In this document: positions 1-7,088 of the stretch, in pieces
Layout of the letters: every line of letters begins with the position of its first letter
Position numbering within the stretch: position 1 is the first letter of the stretch
Assembly: GCA_964384595.1 (NCBI GenBank)
Contig: CAYLLY010000029.1
Coordinates: forward strand, 1-24,294
DNA length: 24,294 bases
Origin: SCTG01 sp964384595
Lineage (GTDB): Bacteria > Nitrospirota > Nitrospiria > Nitrospirales > NS-4
Direction of reading: 5' to 3'
The notes under the pieces: generated by a model
What the model saw: the letters and a program-made list of their open reading frames with translations, nothing else
The model's database searches: none
Told to the model about the DNA's origin: nothing
Program-made: the position numbers and the translations under genes

Positions 1-52
1 CGAAGGCGGCAAGACCGTTGGCTCCGGCATCGTCACCGAAATCCTGGCGTGA
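1..52 (+). CDS. tuf: Elongation factor Tu, C-terminal end only (partial)
   Basis: The first 52 bases read in frame as EGGKTVGSGIVTEILA followed by TGA. This matches the strongly conserved last strand of EF-Tu (REGGxTVGxGxVTxIxx). The rest of the gene lies upstream of the window. EF-Tu carries aminoacyl-tRNA to the ribosome in the cytoplasm. A tuf gene directly before rpsJ is the classic join of the str and S10 operons. Only 16 residues are visible, but motif and position agree. Confidence 0.9.
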   Translation, partial: EGGKTVGSGIVTEILA

Positions 53-71
53 GGGGGAGGGACCATACGTG

Positions 72-389
72 ATGGCGATCAAGCTCGATCAGCGGATTCG
101 CATTCGGCTCAAGAGCTTTGACTATCGCGTGCTCGACCAGTCCGTTTCGGAGATCGTCGAAACCGTCAAACGTACGGGCGCCAAAGTAGTCGGGCCGATT
201 CCTTTGCCGACCCGCGTCAACAAGTGGACTGTTCAGCGATCGACCCATGCGGACAAGAAATCCCGCGAGCAGTTTGAGCTCCGAACCTACAAGCGGCTGA
301 TGGATATTATGGAACCCACGCCTGAAACCATGGATGCGTTGATGAAGCTCAACCTGGCGGCCGGAGTGGACGTGGAGATCAAGCTGTGA
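72..389 (+). CDS. rpsJ: 30S ribosomal protein uS10 (NusE)
   Basis: 105 residues, the normal size for S10, which sits in the head of the small subunit and also acts as NusE in antitermination with NusB. The conserved N-terminal RIRIRLKSFDY and the later GPIPLPTR and HADKKSREQFE segments identify it. I chose ATG at 72; an in-frame GTG sits directly before it at 69, so GTG-ATG is a tandem start and either could be used. The GGAGG at 56-60 gives an 8 base spacer to the GTG and 11 to the ATG. It follows tuf by about 20 bases, and its TGA overlaps the GTG start of rplC by four bases. Confidence 0.97.
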   Translation: MAIKLDQRIRIRLKSFDYRVLDQSVSEIVETVKRTGAKVVGPIPLPTRVNKWTVQRSTHADKKSREQFELRTYKRLMDIMEPTPETMDALMKLNLAAGVDVEIKL

Positions 390-1012
390 CCAACGGGTTG
401 CTGGGACAGAAACTGGGGATGACCCAGCTCTTTCTCGATGGCGGACGCGCGGTGCCGGTTACGGTGATCGAGGCCGGTCCCTGTCGAGTCTCGCAGGTGA
501 AGACGCAGGAGCAAGACGGGTATACCGCCGTCCAATTGGCGTTCCTGGAATTGCCGGACCGGAAGGCATCGAAGCCGTCCAAGGGGCATTTTGCCAAAGC
601 CAATCTTCCGGTATTCAGGCACGTGCGTGAATTTCACGCTTCCGGCGACGCCCCGGTCGGCTCGACAATTACGGCGAGCCTGTTCGCCAAGGGCGAACTC
701 GTGGACGTCACGGGCGTGTCAAAGGGCAAAGGGTTCCAGGGTGTGATGAAGCGGCATCACTTTCGTGGCGGTCCCGAGTCGCACGGCTCGATGTTTCACC
801 GGGCTCCCGGCTCGATCGGCAGCAGTTCCTCACCTTCGCGTGTCTGGAAAAACATGCGGATGGCCGGGCATATGGGAAGCGTGAGGGTGACCACCCAGGC
901 GCTTCAGGTTGTCGACGTGCGGCCGGAGGAACATCTCATTTTTGTTCGGGGCTCGATTCCTGGCGCGCGAGGCAGTCTCGTCGTCATCAAGAAGTCCACG
1001 AAAGCCTCCTAG
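386..1012 (+). CDS. rplC: 50S ribosomal protein uL3
   Basis: 208 residues, the usual L3 length. L3 binds early to 23S rRNA, and its long internal loop reaches the peptidyl transferase centre. The N-terminal GLLGQKLGMTQ and the central glycine- and histidine-rich GGPESHGSMFHRAPGSIG segment (about residues 129-146) are hallmark L3 sequences. The start is GTG at 386, forming GTGA with the rpsJ stop, which points to translational coupling. Its TAG stop is part of the AGGAG that serves rplD. Second gene of the S10 block. Confidence 0.97.
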   Translation: MTNGLLGQKLGMTQLFLDGGRAVPVTVIEAGPCRVSQVKTQEQDGYTAVQLAFLELPDRKASKPSKGHFAKANLPVFRHVREFHASGDAPVGSTITASLFAKGELVDVTGVSKGKGFQGVMKRHHFRGGPESHGSMFHRAPGSIGSSSSPSRVWKNMRMAGHMGSVRVTTQALQVVDVRPEEHLIFVRGSIPGARGSLVVIKKSTKAS

Positions 1013-1024
1013 GAGCCGGTGTTC

Positions 1025-1648
1025 ATGCCCACGATCGATGTCATTGACTTGAATCGCCGCAAGGTGGGTGCTGTCGAACTGCGTCCCGAGGTTTTCGGGA
1101 CTGAAGTGAACGGGCCGGTCCTGCATGAGGCTGTCCTTATGCAGCACGCAGGCATGCGTCAGGGCACGGCGTCCACCAAAACACGTGGTCTGGTCAGCGG
1201 GACCGGAAAGAAACCCTATAAGCAGAAGCACACCGGCCGGGCTCGGGCGGGGTCGATCCGATCACCGCTGTGGCGGCACGGCGGGATCGTGTTTGGACCG
1301 CATCCGCGCGACTACGGGTATACGATGCCGAAGAAAAAAGCGCAAGGGGCTGTGCGATCCGCGCTGTCGGCGAAAGTTCTTGAAGGGGGTCTGCTGGTCT
1401 TGGAAGATTTGCCTCAATCCGACGGGAAGACCAAGTCGCTCGCGACGATACTGACGGTTCTCGGTCTTGGCGGCAAGACATTGATCGTAGCCGGCGGCGA
1501 TCAGGATCGACTCCGCCGCGCTGCGGAAAATATGCCTGACGTGACGGTTATTGCTCCAGAAGGCATCAACGTTCGCGATCTGCTCCTGCACGACGCCGTT
1601 CTGGTCGCGCGTCGCGACTTGTCGAGACTGGAAGAGGCCTTTGCATGA
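1025..1648 (+). CDS. rplD: 50S ribosomal protein uL4
   Basis: 207 residues. L4 lines the peptide exit tunnel and in some bacteria autoregulates the S10 operon. The conserved loop is visible as GTASTKTRGLVSGTGKKPYKQKHTGRAR (written here by its key parts: TKTRG, GTGKKPYKQK, GTGRAR-like GRARAGS), followed by GGIVFGPHPRDY. A GTG at 1019 is also in frame, but it lies only 3 bases after the AGGAG at 1011-1015. ATG 1025 gives a 9 base spacer and is preferred. The stop overlaps rplW as ATGA. No L4-binding leader hairpin is recognisable upstream of rpsJ in this window. Confidence 0.95.
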   Translation: MPTIDVIDLNRRKVGAVELRPEVFGTEVNGPVLHEAVLMQHAGMRQGTASTKTRGLVSGTGKKPYKQKHTGRARAGSIRSPLWRHGGIVFGPHPRDYGYTMPKKKAQGAVRSALSAKVLEGGLLVLEDLPQSDGKTKSLATILTVLGLGGKTLIVAGGDQDRLRRAAENMPDVTVIAPEGINVRDLLLHDAVLVARRDLSRLEEAFA

Positions 1649-1938
1649 CCCGCAATGCGCTGGATATCATTGTTCGTCCCCTGTTAACCGAAAAATTGAC
1701 GGAAATGCGGGAAAACCAGCGCAAGATCGGCTTTCTGGTCAGGGCCGACGCCAACAAGGTTGAGATCAAAAAGGCGACTGAGCGGGCGTTGAATGTGAAG
1801 GTCGAGAAGGTCAGTGTCATGAACGTCGGTGGGAAGGCCCGCCGCATCGGACGAATGGTGGGTAAGAAGCCGGACTGGAAAAAAGCAATCGTGACGTTGA
1901 AGCCTGGTGAAAAGTTGGAGATCTTCGAGGGCGTCTGA
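1645..1938 (+). CDS. rplW: 50S ribosomal protein uL23
   Basis: 97 residues, typical of bacterial L23, which sits beside the tunnel exit and docks trigger factor and SRP. The diagnostic order is an N-terminal DIIVRPLLTEKLT, then RKIGFLVRADANKVEIKKA, a basic loop (GGKARRIGR) and a C-terminal KKAIVTLKPGEKLE. It begins inside the end of rplD (ATGA) and its TGA overlaps the ATG of rplB (TGATG), so three genes are coupled in a row. Confidence 0.97.
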   Translation: MTRNALDIIVRPLLTEKLTEMRENQRKIGFLVRADANKVEIKKATERALNVKVEKVSVMNVGGKARRIGRMVGKKPDWKKAIVTLKPGEKLEIFEGV

Positions 1939-2765
1939 TGGGTGTCAAGAATTTTCGCCCAACGTCCCCCGGCCGTCGTCAAATGACGGTGCTGACCAAC
2001 GAGAGTTTGTCTGCAGGGAAGCCTGAAAAGGCACTGCTGGAATTCATTAAAAGCTCCGGCGGCCGAAACAGCCAGGGGCGGATTTCCGTTCGGTTTCGCG
2101 GAGGCGGACACAAGCGGTTATATCGGCGCGTGGATTTCAAGCGTGACAAGCCGGGCGTTCCAGCACGTGTACGCTCCCTCGAATACGACCCGTACCGTTC
2201 GGCACGAATTGCGCTGCTGCATTATGCCGATGGGGAGAAACGGTACATTCTGGCTCCGGATGGTTTGAAGGTCGGAGACGTCTTGCAATCAGGCGCAGAG
2301 GCCGAAGTGCAGACGGGCAATGCGCTGCCTCTTCTGAACATGCCGACGGGGACCATTGTCCATAATATCGAACTGAAGCCCGGTCGGGGCGGGCAATTGA
2401 TCCGTGGAGCGGGAGCCTCGGCTCAAGTCATGGGCCGGGACGGACTCTATGTCCAGGTCCGTCTGAAGTCGGGCGAGATGCGGAAGATTCTTGCAACTTG
2501 TCAGGCAACGGTGGGACAGGTCGGCAACGCCGATCATGAGAACGTCACGATTGGAAAAGCCGGGCGTCAACGATGGAAAGGGCGCCGGCCGCATGTGCGA
2601 GGAGTGGTCATGAATCCGGTCGACCATCCGCATGGGGGCGGAGAAGGGAAGTCAGGTGCCGGTAATCCGCATCCGGTGACTCCCTGGGGGCAGAAAACCA
2701 AAGGGTATAAAACCCGCCGGACCAAACGGACCGGGAAATTCATCATCTCGCGACGGAAAAAGTAG
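1938..2765 (+). CDS. rplB: 50S ribosomal protein uL2
   Basis: 275 residues, the standard L2 length. L2 is needed for subunit joining and peptidyl transferase assembly. The N-terminal KNFRPTSPGRRQMTV, the central GTIVHNIELKPGRGGQLIRGAG, and the C-terminal VRGVVMNPVDHPHGGGEGKS with its conserved histidine loop are all intact, ending in the usual basic tail. ATG overlaps the rplW stop by one base. A 29 base gap follows before rpsS, with an AAGGAAA-type ribosome site. Confidence 0.98.
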   Translation: MGVKNFRPTSPGRRQMTVLTNESLSAGKPEKALLEFIKSSGGRNSQGRISVRFRGGGHKRLYRRVDFKRDKPGVPARVRSLEYDPYRSARIALLHYADGEKRYILAPDGLKVGDVLQSGAEAEVQTGNALPLLNMPTGTIVHNIELKPGRGGQLIRGAGASAQVMGRDGLYVQVRLKSGEMRKILATCQATVGQVGNADHENVTIGKAGRQRWKGRRPHVRGVVMNPVDHPHGGGEGKSGAGNPHPVTPWGQKTKGYKTRRTKRTGKFIISRRKK

Positions 2766-2794
2766 CACGGTTCAGGCTCAACGGAAGGAAATCC

Positions 2795-3082
2795 ATGCCG
2801 CGGTCAGTATCGAAAGGTCCTTTCATTGATACCCGGTTGCTCGGCCGGATCGAGCAGATGAACGTCAGTGGGGAGAAGAAGATTCTCAAGACGTGGTCGC
2901 GCCGGTCCATGATTGTCCCCGAAATGATCGGGCACACCCTGGCCATTCATAATGGAAAAAAGTTCATTCCCATTTATATCACCGAAAATATGGTGGGGCA
3001 CAAATTGGGCGAATTTGCCCCTACCCGATTTTTTAAAGGTCATGGCGCCGCCAAGAGCGAAAAAGCCGTGGCGCTGAAATAG
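2795..3082 (+). CDS. rpsS: 30S ribosomal protein uS19
   Basis: 95 residues. S19 sits in the small-subunit head with S13, near the A-site finger. MPRSVSKGPFID at the start, KTWSRRSMIVPEMIGHTLAIHNG in the middle and VGHKLGEFAPTRFFKGH near the end are textbook S19. The start at ATG 2795 follows a GGAAGGAAA ribosome site with suitable spacing. Normal position between rplB and rplV. Confidence 0.98.
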   Translation: MPRSVSKGPFIDTRLLGRIEQMNVSGEKKILKTWSRRSMIVPEMIGHTLAIHNGKKFIPIYITENMVGHKLGEFAPTRFFKGHGAAKSEKAVALK

Positions 3083-3096
3083 GAACCCGGATCGTG

Positions 3097-3468
3097 ATGG
3101 CTGAAGCGAGTGCAACGCTGCGGTACGTGCGGATGTCGCCCAGGAAGGCCCGTCCCGTTGTTGATTTGATCCGAGGGTGCCCCGTGAATGATGCCCTGGC
3201 CTTGCTGAAATTCACTCCTCGCGCTGCCGCTCGGGTGGTGCAGAAAGTGCTGCTTTCGGCGGTGGCCAACGGTCAGCAGGCCGGCAAGGAGATCGGCGAC
3301 GTCGACGATTTGCGCGTGAGCCAGGCCTACGTGGACGTCGGGCCGACGCTCAAGCGGTTCCAGCCGCGCGCACAAGGGCGCGCGTTCTCGATTCACAAGC
3401 GAATGAGCCATATCACGATTGCCGTGGCGCCGGTCGAAGCCAAGGCCAAGAAGAAGCCAAAGGACTAA
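3097..3468 (+). CDS. rplV: 50S ribosomal protein uL22
   Basis: 123 residues from ATG 3097 (124 from the adjoining in-frame GTG at 3094). L22 has a globular domain on the solvent side and a long beta hairpin lining the exit tunnel. RYVRMSPRKARPVVDLIRG near the N-terminus, the LLSAVANGQQ helix and the GRAFSIHKRMSHITI hairpin strand identify it. The AGGAA at 3081-3085 overlaps the rpsS stop and is slightly closer to the ideal distance for the GTG, so the exact start is uncertain. The last ten residues form a short lysine-rich tail. Confidence 0.96.
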   Translation: MAEASATLRYVRMSPRKARPVVDLIRGCPVNDALALLKFTPRAAARVVQKVLLSAVANGQQAGKEIGDVDDLRVSQAYVDVGPTLKRFQPRAQGRAFSIHKRMSHITIAVAPVEAKAKKKPKD

Positions 3469-3471
3469 CAC

Positions 3472-4140
3472 ATGGGCCAGAAATCACATCCGATCGGGTT
3501 GCGACTCGGCTACGTTAAGCCGTGGAGTTCCCGTTGGTATGCCGATCGTGATTACGCCAAAATTCTGCACGAAGATATCCGTGTCCGCAAGATGGTCAAG
3601 AGCAAGCTCTACCATGCAGGCGTCTCGAAAGTCGAGATCGAGCGGTCCGGCGACCAGGTCACGATCATCATTCATACCGCCCGGCCCGGCATCATCATCG
3701 GTCGCAAAGGAGCCGAGGTGGATAAGCTCAAGGTGGATCTCGAAAAGACCTTGAGCCGGCAAGTGTACATCACGATCAAAGAGATCAAGAAGCCTGAACT
3801 GGATGCTCAACTGGTCACGGAAAACATCGCCGTGCAACTCGAAAAACGCGTGGCATTTCGCCGGGCCATGAAACGCAGCGTGGCGTCGGCCCTCCGGCTA
3901 GGCGCCCAAGGAATAAAAATCCGGTGCTCCGGCAGGCTGGCGGGGGCCGAAATCGCACGGACCGAGTGGTATCTGCAAGGCCGCGTCCCGCTACATACGC
4001 TTCGCGCCGATATCGACTATGGCTTTGCCGAAGCACACACGACCATGGGGCAGATCGGCATCAAGGCCTGGATCTACAAGGGCGAAATTCTTCCCGCCGT
4101 CCAGCAAGGAAAAAGAGCGGGGGAGACGGAATGGCGGTAG
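3472..4140 (+). CDS. rpsC: 30S ribosomal protein uS3
   Basis: 222 residues, within the usual S3 range. S3 is part of the mRNA entry helicase with S4 and S5. It opens with MGQKSHPIGLRLG. The KH domain is seen as RPGIIIGRKGAEVDKL (around residues 71-86), followed by the C-terminal domain with GRLAGAEIARTEWYLQGRVPLHTLRADIDYG. It starts three bases after the rplV stop. The TAG stop abuts a strong GGAGG used by rplP. Confidence 0.98.
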   Translation: MGQKSHPIGLRLGYVKPWSSRWYADRDYAKILHEDIRVRKMVKSKLYHAGVSKVEIERSGDQVTIIIHTARPGIIIGRKGAEVDKLKVDLEKTLSRQVYITIKEIKKPELDAQLVTENIAVQLEKRVAFRRAMKRSVASALRLGAQGIKIRCSGRLAGAEIARTEWYLQGRVPLHTLRADIDYGFAEAHTTMGQIGIKAWIYKGEILPAVQQGKRAGETEWR

Positions 4141-4149
4141 GAGGATCTC

Positions 4150-4563
4150 GTGCTCGCTCCTAAAAAAGTCAAGCACCGCAAGATGCATAAGGGGCGCATG
4201 AGCGGCAAGGCCTACCGTGGCTCGCAAGTCACGTTAGGAGAGTATGGGCTCAAGACGCTCGAACCCGGCTGGATCACGAACCGACAGATCGAGGCAGCCC
4301 GCATCGCCATGACCCGTCACGTCAAGCGGGGAGGGCGTGTCTGGGTGCGTATATTTCCTGATAAACCGATCACCAAGAAGCCTGCCGAAACGCGCATGGG
4401 CAAGGGTAAGGGGAATCCTGAGTACTGGGTCGCCGTGGTGAAGCCCGGGCGGATTCTGTATGAGATGGACGGTGTGACGCTGGAAGTGGCCAAGGAGGCC
4501 CTCCGGCTGGCTGCGCATAAACTTCCGGTGGCCACGTCCTTCGTCGCACGCGGAGGGATCTAA
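4150..4563 (+). CDS. rplP: 50S ribosomal protein uL16
   Basis: 137 residues, the standard length. L16 organises the A-site region of 23S rRNA. Key segments are the start LAPKKVKHRKMHKGRM, the central RHVKRGGRVWVRIFPDKPITKKPAETRMGKGKG (read as its parts) and EYWVAVVKPGRILYEMDGV. The start is GTG at 4150, preceded by GGAGG about 6 bases away, a strong ribosome site compensating for the weaker codon. The stop is immediately followed by the ATG of rpmC with no gap. Confidence 0.97.
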   Translation: MLAPKKVKHRKMHKGRMSGKAYRGSQVTLGEYGLKTLEPGWITNRQIEAARIAMTRHVKRGGRVWVRIFPDKPITKKPAETRMGKGKGNPEYWVAVVKPGRILYEMDGVTLEVAKEALRLAAHKLPVATSFVARGGI

Positions 4564-4800
4564 ATGGAAACGCGCGCGCTTCATGTCAAGAACCTTCGCA
4601 GTTTGACGGAGGTGGAATTGGATGAAAAAGCGAAGGAATTAAAGAAGGAATTGTTCAATCTTCGCTTTCAATTTGTGGCCGGACGGGTCGAAAGTCCGGC
4701 CAAAATCAAACAGACGCGCCGCGAAATCGCCCGCGTCAAAACGATCCTCACTGAGAAGCAGAAAGGCAAAGCCGGACAGAGTTCGGCCGTGAAAGCATGA
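4564..4800 (+). CDS. rpmC: 50S ribosomal protein uL29
   Basis: 78 residues, slightly longer than the common 60-70. L29 is a two-helix hairpin at the tunnel exit beside L23. The signature is ELDEKAKELKKELFNLRFQ, followed by KIKQTRREIARVKTILTEK. The extra residues form a polar lysine- and serine-containing C-terminal tail. It abuts rplP at the 5' side and overlaps rpsQ by four bases (ATGA). Confidence 0.95.
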   Translation: METRALHVKNLRSLTEVELDEKAKELKKELFNLRFQFVAGRVESPAKIKQTRREIARVKTILTEKQKGKAGQSSAVKA

Positions 4801-5075
4801 GTCAAACGGGGCAGACTGGGCACGCTCACCGCCGCGAGTTCGTCGGGGAGGTGGTGAGCAACAAGATGCAAAAAACCATTGTCGTGGTTGTGAAACGACT
4901 GGTACGCCATGGCCGCTACGGAAAGGTGCTGCGTCGGGTCACGCGACTGAAGGCGCATGATGAAAAAAATGCATGCCAAATCGGCGATCGCGTGAAGCTG
5001 GCAGAGACTCGCCCGCTGAGCAAGGACAAGCACTTCCGGGTCTTGGAGATCGTGGAAAAGGCCAGGGCGCGATGA
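4797..5075 (+). CDS. rpsQ: 30S ribosomal protein uS17
   Basis: 92 residues. S17 is an OB-fold primary binder of 16S rRNA. The core reads FVGEVVSNKMQKTIVVVVKR, then KVLRRVTRLKAHDE, then IGDRVKLAETRPLSKDKHFRV, all typical. There is an extra polar N-terminus of about 12 residues containing two histidines. Both ends overlap neighbours by four bases (ATGA with rpmC and with rplN). Confidence 0.97.
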   Translation: MSQTGQTGHAHRREFVGEVVSNKMQKTIVVVVKRLVRHGRYGKVLRRVTRLKAHDEKNACQIGDRVKLAETRPLSKDKHFRVLEIVEKARAR

Positions 5076-5440
5076 TTCAGATCTATTCCAGATTGGACGT
5101 GGCCGATAACTCAGGTGCGAAAAGAGTCATGTGTTTCCATGTGTTCGGCGGCACAAAGCGCCGGTATGGAGGCCTTGGCGATGTCATCATGGTGACGGTC
5201 AAAGAGGCGATCCCCCAGGCGACGGTTAAAAAAGGGGACATCAGCAAGGCGGTCGTCGTCCGAACGACCAAGGGATTCCGGAGGGATGACGGTTCATACA
5301 TCAAGTTTGACCGTAATGCCTGTGTGCTGATCAATGCCCAAGGTGAACCGGTGGGTACCCGGATCTTCGGGCCCGTGGCCCGCGAGCTGCGCTGGAAAAA
5401 GTATATGAAGATCATCTCGCTTGCGCCGGAGGTGCTGTGA
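5072..5440 (+). CDS. rplN: 50S ribosomal protein uL14
   Basis: 122 residues from ATG 5072, exactly the conserved L14 length. A longer open frame upstream is simply read-through of the rpsQ region. MIQIYSRLDVADNSGAKRV, the GDVIMVTVKEAIP strand, KKGDISKAVVVRTTK and GTRIFGPVARELR are classic. L14 lies at the intersubunit face and binds RsfS and IF6-like factors. It overlaps rpsQ by four bases and its TGA is shared with the rplX ATG. Confidence 0.98.
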   Translation: MIQIYSRLDVADNSGAKRVMCFHVFGGTKRRYGGLGDVIMVTVKEAIPQATVKKGDISKAVVVRTTKGFRRDDGSYIKFDRNACVLINAQGEPVGTRIFGPVARELRWKKYMKIISLAPEVL

Positions 5441-5820
5441 TGCGGAGAAGTGGTTGGCTGAGCGCCAACCGGGCCTTTTCCGAGCCTCCGAAGTGCGTGG
5501 TGCGGAAGGGGGATACGGTCGTCGTCATTGCCGGGAAGGATCGCGGAAAATCAGGGAAAGTCCTTTCGGTGTTGCGGCATGAGCGGAAAGTGACGATTGA
5601 GAAAATCAATATCATCAAGCGGCACACAAAACCAAACCAGCAGAACCGGCAGGGCGGCATTCTGGAGCGGGAAGCGCCGATTCATCTCTCCAACGTCATG
5701 ATCTATTGCGCGACGTGCCAAAAACCCGTGCGGGTGGGATCGAAGACGCTGGCGGACGGATCCCGCGTGCGCGTGTGCAAGAAATGCCAGCAGCTGATCG
5801 AAGCCCCGGAACGGACGTAA
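5440..5820 (+). CDS. rplX: 50S ribosomal protein uL24, zinc-ribbon type with N-terminal extension
   Basis: 126 residues from ATG 5440, which overlaps the rplN stop (TGATG); an in-frame GTG at 5437 is adjacent. The KOW core is clear as VRKGDTVVVIAGKDRGKSGKV (split here: VRKGDT, AGKDRGKSGKV), from residue 21. The C-terminal zinc ribbon uses C90, C93, C113 and C116. Most bacterial L24 proteins start only a few residues before the KOW motif; here about 18 extra residues precede it, and a perfect 7 bp hairpin lies in their coding sequence (5452-5470). Internal GTG codons at 5497 and 5500 could be the real start, but neither has a good ribosome site. Identity is certain; the start is less so. Confidence 0.93.
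   Translation: MRRSGWLSANRAFSEPPKCVVRKGDTVVVIAGKDRGKSGKVLSVLRHERKVTIEKINIIKRHTKPNQQNRQGGILEREAPIHLSNVMIYCATCQKPVRVGSKTLADGSRVRVCKKCQQLIEAPERT
5452..5470 (+). other. Perfect 7 bp inverted repeat near the rplX start
   Basis: GGTTGGC at 5452-5458 and GCCAACC at 5464-5470 are exact reverse complements around a 5 base loop (TGAGC). In the mRNA this would form a stable hairpin beginning about 10 bases after the rplX ATG, where it could affect initiation. The following sequence has only a run of four T, after six more bases, so it is not a good intrinsic terminator. Confidence 0.5.
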
Positions 5821-6461
5821 TGATGGCGAAGCCTGCGAAAAAGCCTGTCGTGAAGCCCGACCCTAAACCGGCGCCAAAGCCTGAAGGCAAGCCGGTCAAA
5901 GCCGCGCCTGAACCGAAAGGTCCGGTCAGGCTCCAGGAGCATTATCAGAAGAAGGTCGTGCCGGCCCTTATGAAAGAGTTCTCCTACGGCAATCGAATGC
6001 AGGTGCCGCGGCTTGAGTGCATTGTGCTCAACGTCGGCATGGGGGAGGCGACACAGAATGTCAAGTTGCTGGATTCAGCGGTGAAGGAACTGGCGACCAT
6101 TACTGGGCAGCGCCCGGTGGTGACGCGGGCGCGTAAGGCCATCGCCAATTTCAAGCTCAGGAAAGGGCTCCCGATCGGAGCCAAGGTCACGTTGCGCGGT
6201 CGTCGCATGTATGAGTTTCTGGATCGCCTGATCACCGTCGCCCTCCCGCGTATTCGCGACTTCAAAGGGGTATCGCCGAAATCTTTCGACGGGCGCGGCA
6301 ACTACACGTTGGGACTGAAGGAGCAGTTGATCTTTCCGGAAATCAAATATGACGCGGTGGAGTCCATCCACGGGATGGACATCACAATCGTGACCACCGC
6401 TGCGACCAACGACGAGGGTAAGGCGCTCTTGAAACACCTGGGCGTTCCTTACCGAACCTGA
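5820..6461 (+). CDS. rplE: 50S ribosomal protein uL5 with Lys/Pro-rich N-terminal extension
   Basis: 213 residues against about 180 in most bacteria. The normal L5 body starts near residue 38 with LQEHYQKKVVPALMKEF and continues through RLECIVLNVGMGEA, ITGQRPVVTRARKAIANFKLRKG, GAKVTLRGRRMYEFLDRL and FPEIKYDAVESIHGMDI. L5 carries 5S rRNA and contacts the P-site tRNA. The first 35 or so residues are almost all K, P, A, V and E with repeated KP steps, probably disordered. The start is supported because ATG 5820 overlaps the rplX TAA (TAATG), a second ATG follows at 5823, and no good start occurs nearer the conserved body. Confidence 0.95.
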   Translation: MMAKPAKKPVVKPDPKPAPKPEGKPVKAAPEPKGPVRLQEHYQKKVVPALMKEFSYGNRMQVPRLECIVLNVGMGEATQNVKLLDSAVKELATITGQRPVVTRARKAIANFKLRKGLPIGAKVTLRGRRMYEFLDRLITVALPRIRDFKGVSPKSFDGRGNYTLGLKEQLIFPEIKYDAVESIHGMDITIVTTAATNDEGKALLKHLGVPYRT

Positions 6462-6483
6462 TCTGACAGGAGGTCTCAGGACT

Positions 6484-6669
6484 GTGTCCCGCTTGGCTCT
6501 GCGATTAAAAGTGAAGAAGACCCCAAGGTTCACAACTCGGGCATATAACCGTTGCCCCAATTGCGGCCGGGTGAGAGGGTTCCTCCGAAAGTTCAAACTC
6601 TGCCGTATTTGCTTCAGGTTTCTCAGTTTGCGGGGAGAAATTCCCGGCGTGATGAAATCGAGCTGGTGA
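6484..6669 (+). CDS. rpsZ: 30S ribosomal protein uS14, zinc-binding type
   Basis: 61 residues, the size of the short type Z S14. Zinc ligands C24, C27, C40 and C43 are present in the CPNC and CRIC motifs, followed by the usual FRFLSLRGEIPGVMKSSW end. S14 assembles late into the small-subunit head. The start is GTG at 6484, nine bases after a perfect AGGAGG at 6469-6474. Placement between rplE and rpsH is standard. Often named rpsN or rpsZ. Confidence 0.97.
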   Translation: MSRLALRLKVKKTPRFTTRAYNRCPNCGRVRGFLRKFKLCRICFRFLSLRGEIPGVMKSSW

Positions 6670-6673
6670 TGCG

Positions 6674-7072
6674 ATGGCAATGACCGATCCTTTGGCCGAT
6701 ATGTTCAACCGCATTTCCAATGCGATCCAGCGACGGCATGCCACTGTGCAGATGCCGGCGTCAAAGCTGAAAACTGAGATCGCCCGCGTTTTGCAGAAGG
6801 AAGGGTTTATCCAGTCTGTCGATCGCGTGACCGAGGGCGGTCTCCCGGTACTTCGCTTACACCTCCGCTACCAAGAGGACGAAGTTCCCATGATTACCGG
6901 AATTCGCCGGGTCAGCAAGCCTGGGAAACGGGTGTATGTCCGGCATTCCCGCATTCCGAATGTGATGGGCGGGATGGGGATCACCATCCTCTCGACGCCC
7001 AAAGGGGTGATGACCGGTACCGACTCGCGTGCGCAGATGATAGGCGGTGAAGTCGTATGTCACGTTTGGTAA
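6674..7072 (+). CDS. rpsH: 30S ribosomal protein uS8
   Basis: 132 residues. S8 binds the central domain of 16S rRNA and in enterobacteria represses the spc operon. MTDPLADMFNRISNAI near the start and the C-terminal RVSKPGKRVYV, GMGITILSTPKGVMT and GGEVVCHVW are typical. ATG 6674 lies five bases after the rpsZ stop; ATG 6680 is an alternative giving two residues fewer. No strong ribosome site is visible, so initiation probably depends on coupling. I see no recognisable S8-binding mimic near rplE. Confidence 0.97.
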   Translation: MAMTDPLADMFNRISNAIQRRHATVQMPASKLKTEIARVLQKEGFIQSVDRVTEGGLPVLRLHLRYQEDEVPMITGIRRVSKPGKRVYVRHSRIPNVMGGMGITILSTPKGVMTGTDSRAQMIGGEVVCHVW

Positions 7073-7088
7073 GCAGCTAAGGTCGCCG

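Noticed and set aside
4973..5071. Extended N-terminus for uL14
   Set aside because: The frame merely runs back through rpsQ; the ATG at 5072 gives the exact family length and a four base overlap.
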